Origin: Aromatoleum tolulyticum
GTDB taxonomy: Bacteria > Pseudomonadota > Gammaproteobacteria > Burkholderiales > Rhodocyclaceae
Assembly: GCF_900156155.1 (NCBI RefSeq)
Contig: NZ_FTMD01000024.1
Span: 1-55,462, forward strand
DNA length: 55,462 bases
Direction of reading: 5' to 3'
In this document: piece by piece, positions 47,833 through 55,462 of the stretch
How positions within the stretch are numbered: position 1 is the stretch's first letter
Layout: each line of letters opens with the position of its first letter
Program-made: the position numbers and the translations under genes
Notes under the pieces: model-generated
What the model was told of the DNA's origin: nothing
Seen by the model: only the letters and a program-made list of their open reading frames with translations
Databases searched by the model: none

Positions 47833-50325
47833 TCATGTCTCCTTTGCCGTCGTGCCGTGTTGCGCCGCATCGCGTGCGAGCCAGGGTTCGAGCTGCGCGA
47901 CCGGCAGCGGTCGGCAGATGTGATAGCCCTGCAGGTAGTCGCAGCCCATGTCGTGCAGCAATTGGTGTACCTCGTCGGTCTCGACGCCCTCGGCGACGAC
48001 GCTCAGTCCCATATTGTGGGCCAGATCGATCACCGAACGCACGATCGTCATGTCGTCCGGGTCATGCGCCATGTCCAGGACAAAGCTCTTGTCGATCTTC
48101 AGCTCGGCCACCGGCAGGCGCTTGAGTTGCGCGAGCGAGGAATAGCCCGTGCCGAAGTCGTCGATCGACAGGCCGAATCCCATCTCGTGCAGCCGCGTCA
48201 CCGTGTCGTGTGCGCGCGCAGGATCATCGACGATCGCACTCTCGGTGATCTCGAGCAGGAACCATTGCGGCGAGGCGCCATGGCGCGCGAGCAGTTCGGC
48301 GAAGCGCTGCGGCAGTTCGGGATCGAGCAGGTCGCGCGCGGAAAGGTTGATCGACACCTGCAGCGCCAGCCCTGACGCGCGCCAGCGGGCGCACTGCTCG
48401 AACGCGCGGCCGATCACCCACTGGGTGATTTCGCGGATGCAGCCGGTCTGCTCGGCGAAGGGGATGAACTGGTCCGGCGGCACCAGGCCGCGCACCGGAT
48501 GCTGCCAGCGCACCAGCGCTTCGGCGCCGGTGATCGCGCCGCTGGCGAGATCGAGGCGCGGCTGGTAATACAGCACGAACTGATCTTCCTCGACCGCCTG
48601 GCGCAATTCGCCGGTGAGCGACAGCCGGTCGTGATTCCCGGCTTCCGCGTCGAAGCGGGGGTCGTAGACCGCGCAGCCCATACGCTTGCGCTTCGCAACG
48701 TACATCGCCGCGTCGGCCCGGCTCATCAGCACGTTGGCGTCGTCGCCCTGCTCGGGGAAGCTTGCGATTCCGATGCTGCCGCTGACGTCGAGCTGCCGTC
48801 CTTCGACGAATACCGGCGCTTCGAAGGCCTGCAGGATCTTGCGCGCGGTCGCCTCGGCCATCGCCTCGCTGGAGGCCGGCAGCAGTACCGCGAATTCGTC
48901 GCCGCCGAGGCGGGCGGGCGTATCGGACGCGCGCACGAGAACCGTGCGCAGGCGCTCGGCGACTTCGCACAGCAGGCGGTCGCCGACATGATGGCCGAGC
49001 GTGTCGTTGACCTCCTTGAAGCGGTTCAGGTCGATGAGCAGCACGCTGACCGGTTGTGTGAGCCGCCGGGCGAGTCCGAGCGCCTGCTGCAGACGCTCGT
49101 TGAACAGCGCGCGGTTGGGCAGGCCCGTCAGCGCGTCCTGCAGGGCCATCGACTTGATCTGCTGTTCGCGCGCGGCGATCGCCAGCCTCATGCGGTTGAA
49201 GCTGGCCGCGAGTTCGCCGAGTTCGTCGGAGCGGGTCTCCGGCGGTCCCTGGTCGTATTCGCCGCGTTCCATGCGGCGCGCGAATTCGGCCAGCGCCGAC
49301 ACCGGCCGCGAAATGCTGCGCGCGATCAGCAGGCTGCCGGCCACCGTTGCGCACAGGCCGAAGGCCGCGAGCGCGAGCAGGATCACGCGCAATCCGTCGA
49401 AACGGGCGATCGCGTCGCGCAGCGAGCTTTGCAGGATGGCGACGACCGCACCTTCGTCCACGCGACCGAGGACCGAACCGGAAAGCAGGAAATCGGCGCC
49501 GAGCAGGTCGGGAGTGATCGGCGGCACGGCGGTTCCCGTCGGGGGGCCGAGCGCGCCCAGCAGGGCGCGGGTTCCGGCCGGCGGCAGCGTCGTTGCGGCG
49601 ACGTTCCAGCCGCGCTCCCGCGCCCAGGTGGCGAAAGAGACGTCGAGGCCGGTGAGCAGGCCGAGGTCCTGCGCGAGCTTGTTGTCGACGCTGAACGCCA
49701 CCATCACCCACGCGACCGGAACCGGCGCCAGCACCGGCACGACGACGATCTGGAAGGGCGCATGTCCGATCAGCGCGATCGCGGATGCAGCACCCTTGCG
49801 TTCGGCGTCCTCGATCAGGTGCGGAAACGGAAACAGCGGCCGTTCGCCGTTACTCTGCGCTGCGGTTTCGCCCACCACCCGGCGGTCAAGGCCGATCAGC
49901 ATCATCTTCGCGGCGCCGATGCGAGCGCCGTGGTTGTTCAGGGCGGATACGATGGTCGCCTGGTCGCTGCTCATCAGTGCCTGACGCAGCCCGAAATCCG
50001 AGGCCAGCACGCTTGCGGCCGTGGTCAGCTGCTGGGTGCGATCCTCCATCATGCGAACGAAGATCCGTCGTCCGACTTCGACTTCCTTGCGCACCGACTC
50101 GCTTGCGTTCTCCGATACCGCCCAGTTCAGCGCAAGCAGGGTCACGAGCTGGATCGCCACCAGCAGCAGCGCAACGAAGACGATGACCTGATGCGCGACG
50201 AAGCGCGTCATGCTTACGCGGCCGGCGAACATCCGCGGCAGCGCGCTGCGCGCGCGCTTCAGCAACTCGCCGGCGGCGTGCAGGGGGCGTGACGAACAAC
50301 AGGAGCCGGGCAGTTGCGCTGCCAT
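47833..50325 (-). CDS. Membrane GGDEF-EAL c-di-GMP turnover protein
   Basis: An 830-residue protein. Two membrane helices (about 45-70 and 313-335) enclose a periplasmic CHASE4/dCache-like sensor (about 75-310). A HAMP domain (about 336-388) leads to a GGDEF domain with intact LGGDEF (about 484-489) and an EAL domain with EALVRW (about 596-601), NLSARD, DDFGTGYSSL, and EGVET, all the catalytic motifs of an active phosphodiesterase. The net effect on c-di-GMP cannot be told from sequence. It heads a three-gene operon preceded by a c-di-GMP riboswitch, suggesting feedback. The start at 50325 has no clear ribosome site. Confidence 0.85.
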   Translation of the reverse strand: MAAQLPGSCCSSRPLHAAGELLKRARSALPRMFAGRVSMTRFVAHQVIVFVALLLVAIQLVTLLALNWAVSENASESVRKEVEVGRRIFVRMMEDRTQQLTTAASVLASDFGLRQALMSSDQATIVSALNNHGARIGAAKMMLIGLDRRVVGETAAQSNGERPLFPFPHLIEDAERKGAASAIALIGHAPFQIVVVPVLAPVPVAWVMVAFSVDNKLAQDLGLLTGLDVSFATWARERGWNVAATTLPPAGTRALLGALGPPTGTAVPPITPDLLGADFLLSGSVLGRVDEGAVVAILQSSLRDAIARFDGLRVILLALAAFGLCATVAGSLLIARSISRPVSALAEFARRMERGEYDQGPPETRSDELGELAASFNRMRLAIAAREQQIKSMALQDALTGLPNRALFNERLQQALGLARRLTQPVSVLLIDLNRFKEVNDTLGHHVGDRLLCEVAERLRTVLVRASDTPARLGGDEFAVLLPASSEAMAEATARKILQAFEAPVFVEGRQLDVSGSIGIASFPEQGDDANVLMSRADAAMYVAKRKRMGCAVYDPRFDAEAGNHDRLSLTGELRQAVEEDQFVLYYQPRLDLASGAITGAEALVRWQHPVRGLVPPDQFIPFAEQTGCIREITQWVIGRAFEQCARWRASGLALQVSINLSARDLLDPELPQRFAELLARHGASPQWFLLEITESAIVDDPARAHDTVTRLHEMGFGLSIDDFGTGYSSLAQLKRLPVAELKIDKSFVLDMAHDPDDMTIVRSVIDLAHNMGLSVVAEGVETDEVHQLLHDMGCDYLQGYHICRPLPVAQLEPWLARDAAQHGTTAKET

Positions 50326-50669
50326 CGTTCAGTACGCCTTCAAGGGTGGAAGCATCGGTGCACGGGCGGTCGCGCGATGCCTTCTCGCCGTGCGGGGGGT
50401 GCGGCCGGCGCTGCGGATTGTCGGTTGCATGCTAACGCTCTCGTCGTGGCGCGACCGGTCTGGTGAGGTCGGAGTGAGGCGGCTGCACGCAGTGACGATG
50501 ATTCGTGCGGCGCCTGCCCGAATGCGGCCTGTCTTCCGGCCGCGCGATTGAGCCTCGCCGTTCGAATTGTGTCGGAGCGCACCGGCTTCGCCTGCGAAAT
50601 TGTTCCCCATGCATGTTAATGCCTGGGGCAGTGAAGAAGACTGTCGCCCGCGACGCCATCACGAGCCCC
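50326..50669. other. Long untranslated leader
   Basis: About 340 bases between the riboswitch hairpin and the GGDEF-EAL gene contain no convincing gene on either strand. On the minus strand this would be the leader RNA of the EAL operon. Short open frames here are Arg-rich and look like GC-driven noise. Confidence 0.5.
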
Positions 50670-50696
50670 GTCCGCGCCGCCCTGCAGCGCGCGGAC
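50670..50696 (-). terminator. Hairpin of the riboswitch expression platform
   Basis: On the minus strand GTCCGCGC and GCGCGGAC form an 8-bp stem with an 11-nt loop, five to ten bases after the aptamer 3' end. There is no U-run, so it may act with Rho or by pairing alternatives rather than as a simple intrinsic terminator. Confidence 0.4.
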
Positions 50697-50700
50697 CGGG

Positions 50701-50790
50701 CCCGGCAACCCCGCTATCGTGACCTCTAAAAGGTTGTAGACCGGAAGCTTTGCGACCCCGCCTTTCGCGCGGGAGTGCCGATTTGTGTTA
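50701..50790 (-). ncRNA. c-di-GMP-I (GEMM) riboswitch aptamer
   Basis: Read on the minus strand, the RNA has the GEMM-I signature: CGGCACTCCCGC, a GAAA tetraloop in the first stem, GGGGTCGCAAAGCTTCCGG (compare GGGACGCAAAGCCUCCGG of Vibrio Vc2), a second stem with its own loop and the tetraloop receptor region, and the closing ATAGCGGGGTTGCCGG (compare GUAGCGGGGUUACCG). It binds c-di-GMP in characterised relatives. It is preceded by a promoter at 50806-50835 and followed by the GGDEF-EAL operon on the same strand. Confidence 0.88.
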
Positions 50791-50805
50791 CGGATTGTTG
50801 CTTCC

Positions 50806-50835
50806 AAGATACGCGGAAGCTTTGATCTGTGTCAA
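50806..50835 (-). promoter_or_regulatory. Sigma-70 promoter with overlapping FNR-like box
   Basis: On the minus strand TTGACA (50830-50835) and TATCTT (50806-50811) are 18 bp apart, placing the transcript start about 10 bases before the riboswitch. The -35 box overlaps TTGAC-ACAG-ATCAA (50822-50835), which matches the FNR/DNR consensus at 9 of 10 positions, so a CRP/FNR-type protein may repress it. Confidence 0.6.
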
Positions 50836-50956
50836 TCTCAGAAAGTGCGAATTGTGTTTGCAGGTCAGATACTTGTCGAATTTGCAGTACATCGAAAGAA
50901 ATAGGCGTCGGCGGGTGGTGCCGCCCGGTCGGCTGGTGCCCCCGGGGCTGGTCCTC

Positions 50957-51508
50957 TCAGACCCCGCCCAGCGCGCCGGCCGTTGCGCCGACGACGATCA
51001 TCCAGATCGGAGCGAGCCGGGTCTTCAAGGTCACCGCCATGGTCGCGGCGATCAGCGCCAGCGCGCCGAGCCGGTGATCCGGCGCCGCGATGAAGGGCAG
51101 GCTCAGCAGCCAGCCGGTCGCGAACACCAGTCCGACCGACACCGGAGCGAGGCCCGCGGTGAAGGCGCGCACCACCGGCGCATCGCGGCGCTGCGCCCCC
51201 CAGCGGCTCACGCCCAGAGACAGCAGCGTGGAAGGCAGCAGGATGCCGACCAGCGCGGCGGCGGCGCCGACTACACCGGCGACCTGGAAGCCCAGCACCG
51301 GCACGAACAGCACGTTCGGCCCCGGTGCGGCCTGTGCCAGCGCGATTGCGGTCGTGAATTCCGCATCGTCGAGCCAGCCGCGCTCGGCGACGAGGAAGCG
51401 GTGCATTTCGGGCGCCGTCGACATCGCGCCGCCGATCGACAGCAGCGACAGCATCAGGAAACGCAGGAACAGGTCTACGAGGTCGGCCAGCGGCAGGGTG
51501 CTCATCAT
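50957..51508 (-). CDS. Chromate transporter, short CHR subunit
   Basis: A 183-residue half-size CHR protein (CHR fold, about six membrane helices). Signatures are LFLRFLMLSLLSIGGAMS (about 11-28), FLVAERGWLDDAEFTTAIALAQAAPGPN (about 35-62), and the PIW region near the end. Such short ChrA proteins work as pairs. It overlaps the upstream partner by four bases (ATGA). Chromate efflux is the reference function, but many homologues have unknown substrates. Confidence 0.85.
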   Translation of the reverse strand: MMSTLPLADLVDLFLRFLMLSLLSIGGAMSTAPEMHRFLVAERGWLDDAEFTTAIALAQAAPGPNVLFVPVLGFQVAGVVGAAAALVGILLPSTLLSLGVSRWGAQRRDAPVVRAFTAGLAPVSVGLVFATGWLLSLPFIAAPDHRLGALALIAATMAVTLKTRLAPIWMIVVGATAGALGGV

Positions 51509-52092
51509 CGGCCGTGTTCCCGGCGTGCGATGCACCAGCGCGCGATGCACCAGCCGGCTGAGCCCAGCCCGATCACGACCCACGCGAGCGGCGCCCGGAA
51601 CACGGTCACCGCGACCAGCGTCGTCAGTCCGAGCAGCGCACACAGCACGGGCCCGAGCGGATTGCGGCGCAGCGTGCCGAGCATCTTCAGTGCCATCGCG
51701 AGGATCAGCCCGGCCGCCACCGCCCCCATTCCGCGCAGGGCGCCGGCCACCGCAGGGAAGCTCGCGAGCTGGTTGTAACTCGCGGCGAGCACGATCACCA
51801 GCACAAGCGGCGCGAACAGCATCCCGCTGATCGCCGCGAACGCGCCGCGCCAGCCGAAGAAGCGGTCGCCGAGCATCAACGACAGATTGACGACGTTGGG
51901 GCCGGGCAGCAGCTGCGCGACGGAATAGGCATCGACGAATTCCTCCCGCGTCATCCAGCGGCGGCGGTCCACGAGCTCGCGCTGAGCGACGGCGAGCACC
52001 CCGCCGAAGCCTTGCAGCGCGAGCACGGTGAAGGCGATGAACAGATGCAGCGGCGAGCGCGGGCGGGGGTAGTCTGGCGCAGCGGGTGTCAC
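51505..52092 (-). CDS. Chromate transporter, short CHR subunit (partner)
   Basis: A 195-residue half-size CHR protein. FIAFTVLALQGFGGVLAVAQ (about 19-38), RRRWMTREEFVDAYSVAQLLPGPNVVNL (about 43-70), and the C-terminal helices match the family. The two halves together equal one long-chain ChrA. It starts at GTG 52092 and is transcribed ahead of the second half. No ChrB-type regulator is seen nearby. Confidence 0.85.
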   Translation of the reverse strand: MTPAAPDYPRPRSPLHLFIAFTVLALQGFGGVLAVAQRELVDRRRWMTREEFVDAYSVAQLLPGPNVVNLSLMLGDRFFGWRGAFAAISGMLFAPLVLVIVLAASYNQLASFPAVAGALRGMGAVAAGLILAMALKMLGTLRRNPLGPVLCALLGLTTLVAVTVFRAPLAWVVIGLGSAGWCIARWCIARREHGR

Positions 52093-52466
52093 GGGCGTTT
52101 TGTTCTTGCGGTGGGTGCGGGCCGGGCATCGGCCGCGATCGAACGCGAGAGCTTAGCGCAAAGAGGCAAGGACGGTGCGCTCCCCGGCGGCACCTTGCTC
52201 TTCATCTACTTTCGCGTCGTTGCGTGCCGGGATATTTTTCTTCCCGCTGCAGTCTACGCAGTTGCCGGTGCCGTGCGGCCGTGGTTGCGTGCCGCGCACG
52301 TCGCAGTCGCGAAAGCAGCCGGGAATACGCAGAAGCGGCATGGTCCGCCTGCTGAAGCGGTTCTCCCCACGCGGCCCCGGCATCCCGACTGCGCCACTTG
52401 TTCGTGTAGCGCGGCGAAGAACGACTTCAAGCCAAAGAATATCCCCGCGCCCCTGGAACGATCCGC
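52093..52466. other. Gap without a supported gene
   Basis: This 374-bp gap between the divergent chromate transporter pair and the cupredoxin-like gene holds no gene I can support. A minus-strand frame at 52153-52383 contains two CxxxC/CxxC-type pairs but matches no family I know. No clear promoter boxes were seen. Confidence 0.4.
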
Positions 52467-52904
52467 GTGCGGCCCCTCTCTCGAGTCTCTCCCCGTCACC
52501 TTGTCCGGCGCCTCGTCGCCGCGGGCTGCACCGCGTTGTCCGTCGTCTGGGCGCCGAATCTTCCCGCGCAGGACAGGGCCGTCACCACCATCGACAGCGA
52601 CGGCGTCCAGCGCATCGCCATCGTCGGCGGGAGCTACTTCTTCAGGCCCGATCGCATCCTCGCGAAGGCCGGCCAGCCGCTTCACCTCATCGTCAGGATG
52701 GAGGAGGGCATCGTTCCGCACCGTTTCGTGCTCGACGGCCCGGATGGCAAACCGGTCGCCGATATCGAACTCGCCACGACGCCGAAGACGGTTCAGATCG
52801 ACCTGCCGCCAGGGCGGTATTCATACACCTGCCCGAACCGCCTCCTCATGTTCAAGAGCCATCGCGAACGCGGCATGTCCGGCACGCTTGAAATCCGCAA
52901 CTAG
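52467..52904 (+). CDS. Exported cupredoxin-like protein
   Basis: A 145-residue protein with an N-terminal signal (SRVSPRHLVRRLVAAGCTALSVVWA), then a cupredoxin fold: YFFRPDRILAKAGQPLHLIV (about 57-76), VPHRFVLDGPDG with a possible copper His, and a C-terminal YTCPNRLLMFKSHRERGMSG with Cys, His and Met at spacings like a blue copper site. The longer-than-usual Cys-to-His spacing makes copper binding uncertain. The start is GTG at 52467 without a strong ribosome site. Confidence 0.65.
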   Translation: MRPLSRVSPRHLVRRLVAAGCTALSVVWAPNLPAQDRAVTTIDSDGVQRIAIVGGSYFFRPDRILAKAGQPLHLIVRMEEGIVPHRFVLDGPDGKPVADIELATTPKTVQIDLPPGRYSYTCPNRLLMFKSHRERGMSGTLEIRN

Positions 52905-53040
52905 CTGGGGCCACGTCCCGCGTCGGATCGCCTCCGCAAAGACTCCGGCCGATCCTGAAACCACCATGTCCCGGCTTCACTCTAATAGAACAAGGTCGCG
53001 AACAAGCATTGATCACCCTTCGAAAAATCCGGAGCCAGAG

Positions 53041-53313
53041 ATGCGTACAGCCCTCTTTCTCGCGCTCGCCGCGCTGCTTGCGTCCTGCGCCACCCCAGCC
53101 GAGCGTGCCGCCCAAGTCGAACGCGAGGTCGAACAAATGATCGCCGTGTATGGACCGGCCTGCGAAAGGCTTGGCTACAAGCAGGACGCCGACCAGTGGC
53201 GCGACTGCATCCTGCGGCTCAATGCGCAGGAGCGCTATGAGCGTTACAGCCGGATGCCCACGTCGACCACGTGCATCGGCCATCGCGGCTTCTTTCATTG
53301 TTCGACGTTCTGA
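53041..53313 (+). CDS. Small lipoprotein
   Basis: A 90-residue lipoprotein. The signal LFLALAALLASC places a lipobox (LLAS then Cys16) near the N-terminus, followed by a hydrophilic helix (TPAERAAQVEREVEQMIAVY) and two further Cys pairs. No function is known for this kind of envelope lipoprotein. Confidence 0.7.
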   Translation: MRTALFLALAALLASCATPAERAAQVEREVEQMIAVYGPACERLGYKQDADQWRDCILRLNAQERYERYSRMPTSTTCIGHRGFFHCSTF

Positions 53314-53410
53314 ACCCGGACCCCGGAGCCTTCGGTGCGCGATCCGCCGATAAGCAGCGGACCACGCCCGCGTTGCGCGCCGGCGCTGTCATGACGCGCG
53401 GGGGCCCGAC

Positions 53411-54043
53411 GTGCGGTGGCTGATGCTAGCCTTGGCCCTCAGTGCGGCCGGTCCGGCTGCCGCGGATCTCCTCCACGACGCGCAGGAACGCTTTCGTGCG
53501 CTCGAAGGCTATCGCGTCACCCTTCGTTCGCTCGCCGCCGACGGTCAGCGACAGATCATCGCATGCGCCTACCGCAAGCCGGGCTGGATACGCCTGGACT
53601 TCGTCGAACCCCACAACGGTGCGGTGCTTGTCTATGATCCCACCGCGCGCCGCGCGCACCTCTGGCCTTTCGGCGCCGGACACTTCCCCGTCCTCAACCT
53701 CGCTCCCGACAACCCCCTGATCCGCAGTGCCGGGGGGCACAGCGTCGACCGCTCCGACGTCGGCTCGCTGCTTGCAAGACTCGTCGAACTGCGCGCAAGG
53801 GGCGGGGCCGGCGCACCGGTCGATGCCGAGCTTGCCGGGCGCCCGGCGCGCCTCGTCGAAATCACCGGAGCCGGGAATGCCCACGTCGACGGCGTGCATC
53901 GCTACCGCGTCTGGTTCGAGCAAGGGACCCTCTTTCCCCTGGAGGTGCAAAGCTACGACGTGGCACTGGACGTCATCGAAACCGTCGACATGAGCGATGC
54001 CGAGCTCGATCCAGCCTTTCCGGAGCGTTTCTTCACCCCCTGA
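53411..54043 (+). CDS. LolA-like / DUF1571 outer-membrane lipoprotein-sorting family protein
   Basis: A 210-residue exported protein with a signal peptide (about 1-18, LMLALALSAAGPAAA) and a LolA/LolB-like half-barrel: FRALEGYRVTLRSLAADGQRQ, IACAYRKPGWIRLDFVEPHNG, VLVYDPTARRAHLWPF, and YRVWFEQGTLFPLEVQSYD. These family members bind lipid or hydrophobic ligands in the periplasm; it is not the housekeeping LolA by length and motif. It starts at GTG 53411. The next START-like gene begins 12 bp later and may be co-transcribed. Confidence 0.7.
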   Translation: MRWLMLALALSAAGPAAADLLHDAQERFRALEGYRVTLRSLAADGQRQIIACAYRKPGWIRLDFVEPHNGAVLVYDPTARRAHLWPFGAGHFPVLNLAPDNPLIRSAGGHSVDRSDVGSLLARLVELRARGGAGAPVDAELAGRPARLVEITGAGNAHVDGVHRYRVWFEQGTLFPLEVQSYDVALDVIETVDMSDAELDPAFPERFFTP

Positions 54044-54055
54044 CAGGGAGCAAGC

Positions 54056-54556
54056 ATGCGGCCGTCGGCCACCAATCAATATCACCTGACGACGCTCTGG
54101 CAACTCGACGCTCCGCTCGAGACCGTCTGGGACGTCATCACGCACCCCGAACGCTGGCCCGACTGGTGGGCCGGCGCCGAATCCGTCGTCGCGCTGGATG
54201 CCGGCGACCCCGACGGCATCGGCGCGCGCCAGCACTACACCTGGAAAGGGCGCCTGCCCTACCGCCTGCGCTTCACCAGCTGCGTCACCCGTGTCGAGCG
54301 CCACCGTCTCCTCGAAGCGCGGGTCGTCGGTGAAGTCGAAGGCATCGGCCGCTGGCACTTTGCCTTCCGCGACGGAATGACCATCCTCCGTTACGAATGG
54401 CTCGTCTCCACCAGGCCCCTGTGGATGAACCTTCTCGCTCCCCTGGCCCGTCCCGTGTTCCGCTGGAACCACGATGCCCTCATGCGCGCCGGCGGCTTAG
54501 GCCTCGCCCGCCACGTCTGCGCCCGGCTGCACTGTCACGAAACCCGATCCTCATGA
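54056..54556 (+). CDS. SRPBCC family (polyketide cyclase-like) protein
   Basis: A 166-residue START-like protein: LDAPLETVWDVITHPERWPDWW (about 17-38), YTWKGRLPYRLRF, and GIGRWHFAFRDGMTILRYEW (about 99-118) fit the helix-grip fold. AGGGAG lies before the ATG. It overlaps the following membrane protein by four bases (ATGA). The ligand is unknown; proximity to a LolA-like gene suggests hydrophobic ligand handling, but this is speculative. Confidence 0.8.
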   Translation: MRPSATNQYHLTTLWQLDAPLETVWDVITHPERWPDWWAGAESVVALDAGDPDGIGARQHYTWKGRLPYRLRFTSCVTRVERHRLLEARVVGEVEGIGRWHFAFRDGMTILRYEWLVSTRPLWMNLLAPLARPVFRWNHDALMRAGGLGLARHVCARLHCHETRSS

Positions 54557-55047
54557 TCCCGCCGCACGCGCTCCCTGCCGCCTGCGCCGGCATCATTGCC
54601 GGGTCGATCGCCACCTTCGCCCAGATGCTGCTGTGGTGGTTCGACGGCACGCCCGTCATCGACACGCTCCTGCGCGACGCCCGCCTGACTGCCGCCATCG
54701 TCATGGGCACAGGCGTGCTGGGGCAGGGGCCAGCTTGGCGCTGGGACGTGATGGCGTGGGCGACCGCCATCCACTTCGCACTGTCGTTCATCTATGCGCT
54801 GATCGCCTGGCCTCTCGCGCGCACCCTCAGCGTCCCGGCCTCCATCAGCATCGGCGCCCTCTACGGCGCGACAATCTACGTGATCAACCTCCACGGCTTC
54901 ACCCACGTCTTCCCGTGGTTCGACGTCTCGCGCGGATGGGTGACCATCCTCACCCATCTGGTCTTCGGCGCTTCCCTGTTCGCGAGCTGCGTCCTTCTCG
55001 CTCGTCGGATGCCTCGCCCGCACCGATTCGGCTCGTCGAACCGGTAA
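54553..55047 (+). CDS. Hypothetical membrane protein
   Basis: A 164-residue protein with four hydrophobic helices (about 7-28, 70-93, 97-117 and 126-148) and short conserved-looking loops (DGTPVIDTLLRDARL, HGFTHVFPWFDVSRGW). It overlaps the START-like gene stop (ATGA), so it is coupled to it. No family is recognised. It is the last gene before the rRNA operon. Confidence 0.65.
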   Translation: MIPPHALPAACAGIIAGSIATFAQMLLWWFDGTPVIDTLLRDARLTAAIVMGTGVLGQGPAWRWDVMAWATAIHFALSFIYALIAWPLARTLSVPASISIGALYGATIYVINLHGFTHVFPWFDVSRGWVTILTHLVFGASLFASCVLLARRMPRPHRFGSSNR

Positions 55048-55138
55048 CAGTCCGAGCCGACTTTTCCGCCGCAGGCGATCCCCCCGTCCCCTTGGCGCGC
55101 CCCTGAAGAACTTAATTCCGGATGACCGCAAAAAGCGC

Positions 55139-55166
55139 TTGACGGCCTGTTTGAGGTCTATATAAT
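55139..55166 (+). promoter_or_regulatory. rRNA operon promoter P1
   Basis: TTGACG and TATAAT are 16 bp apart, followed by the GC-rich discriminator TCGCGCCTC typical of stringently controlled rRNA promoters. It is about 280 bp upstream of the 16S 5' end. Confidence 0.8.
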
Positions 55167-55264
55167 TCGCGCCTCTTCAGCGCTGCGGCGGACTTGGCGG
55201 CGGCGGTGGAGGGCAGGAAAGAGAGGGCGGTGCGGCGGCGAATTAAAAAAGTTTGCTGCGGTGC

Positions 55265-55293
55265 TTGACGAAAGAAGTTAAGTTTGTCAGAAT
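55265..55293 (+). promoter_or_regulatory. rRNA operon promoter P2
   Basis: TTGACG and CAGAAT are 17 bp apart, about 155 bp upstream of the 16S 5' end. The -10 box is weaker than in P1. Confidence 0.55.
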
Positions 55294-55318
55294 CTCTTTC
55301 TCGCTGCTTCGGCGGCGG

Positions 55319-55332
55319 TTCTTTAAAAAATT
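55319..55332 (+). promoter_or_regulatory. rRNA leader boxA (antitermination)
   Basis: TTCTTTAAAAAATT in the 16S leader resembles the boxA element (core CTTTAA) that binds NusB-S10. The following GGACAACCGATAAG is typical of betaproteobacterial 16S leaders. Confidence 0.7.
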
Positions 55333-55449
55333 GGACAACCGATAAGTGTGGGTGCTTGGTTGGCGCGACCGAACTGCTTCGGCGGTTTTAATGTTGCAAA
55401 GATTGAGTGCTCACAGATGTCAGTAATGATTCTTTGAGTACTTTGTTGG

Positions 55450-55462
55450 ATTGAACTTAAGA
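55450..55462 (+). rRNA. 16S rRNA, first bases only
   Basis: ATTGAACTTAAGA at the right edge is the start of betaproteobacterial 16S rRNA, which continues as the universal 27F priming region beyond the window. Only 13 bases are visible. Confidence 0.85.

Noticed and set aside
50616-50807. Small minus-strand open frame before the GGDEF-EAL gene
   Set aside because: It is read straight through the c-di-GMP aptamer, so the conserved structure is RNA, not protein.
52153-52383. Minus-strand frame with CxxxC and CxxC motifs
   Set aside because: It has no start with a ribosome site and no recognisable family, and it lies in a GC-rich gap; the Cys pairs may be chance.

Overview
The window looks like a chromosomal segment of a high-GC betaproteobacterium of the Rhodocyclales type (Azoarcus/Aromatoleum/Thauera-like). 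This is an inference from the GC-rich third positions to the right of about 7 kb, the gene families present (allantoate use, AauSR-type acidic amino acid uptake, ExeA/GspB, MocR-DUF2917, an sNOR-like oxidase cluster) and the 16S rRNA leader at the right edge. No tRNA gene, CRISPR array, integrase or intact insertion sequence was seen.

Left part (1-6.6 kb): a visibly AT-richer array of small, mostly unidirectional genes separated by integron attC-like sites (three with good paired stems at 844-910, 1387-1455 and 2322-2405, weaker ones at 2629-2711 and 4911-4982). No integron integrase is in the window, so it would have to lie to the left. The cassettes carry a Tlde1-like peptidoglycan-targeting toxin overlapping a small membrane protein (possible immunity), several small membrane proteins, a YdjM-like protein, an aspartate/glutamate racemase and a RibD-C/DHFR-fold protein. 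A palindromic repeat with the core GGGGACAGACCACGG occurs in four places, close to attC sites or where one would be expected.

Middle part (6.7-35.3 kb): housekeeping and accessory genes. They include DUF3597, a zinc-ribbon/Sel1 protein, MocR with divergent DUF2917, GNAT, an ankyrin-gene remnant, LysR, GspB/ExeA (secretin assembly) and a hemolysin III homologue. A two-gene overlapping module follows, DUF4062-like-SIR2 plus nSTAND-WD40 (17505-22576), which has the architecture of an NAD-depleting anti-phage defence system. After GNAT, hemerythrin, GST and GFA genes comes a sigma-54 activator facing an operon for CuA subunit II, heme-copper subunit I, SCO/SenC and a membrane protein. The gene order matches norSY-senC-orf1 of ammonia oxidisers, and subunit I has Asn where oxygen reductases have the cross-linked Tyr. 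Its promoter region has a -24/-12 box, tandem palindromes and an FNR/DNR-like box. An allantoate block (dctA-alc-allA with a divergent GntR regulator) and an alpha/beta hydrolase follow.

Acidic amino acid block (35.4-46.2 kb): gltI-ansB-gltJ-gltK-gltL-gdhA-aauS-aauR-aldehyde dehydrogenase. Two TTCGG-N4-CCGAA sites and a sigma-54 promoter precede gltI, so the kinase/activator pair at the end of the block probably switches on the periplasmic asparaginase/glutaminase, the importer and glutamate dehydrogenase.

Right part (46.2-55.5 kb): an operon on the minus strand (GGDEF-EAL protein, outer-membrane barrel, cupredoxin) is preceded by a c-di-GMP-I (GEMM) riboswitch with its own promoter. Next are a split chromate transporter pair and a short run of envelope and START-like genes. 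The window ends with the tandem promoters, boxA and first bases of an rRNA operon.
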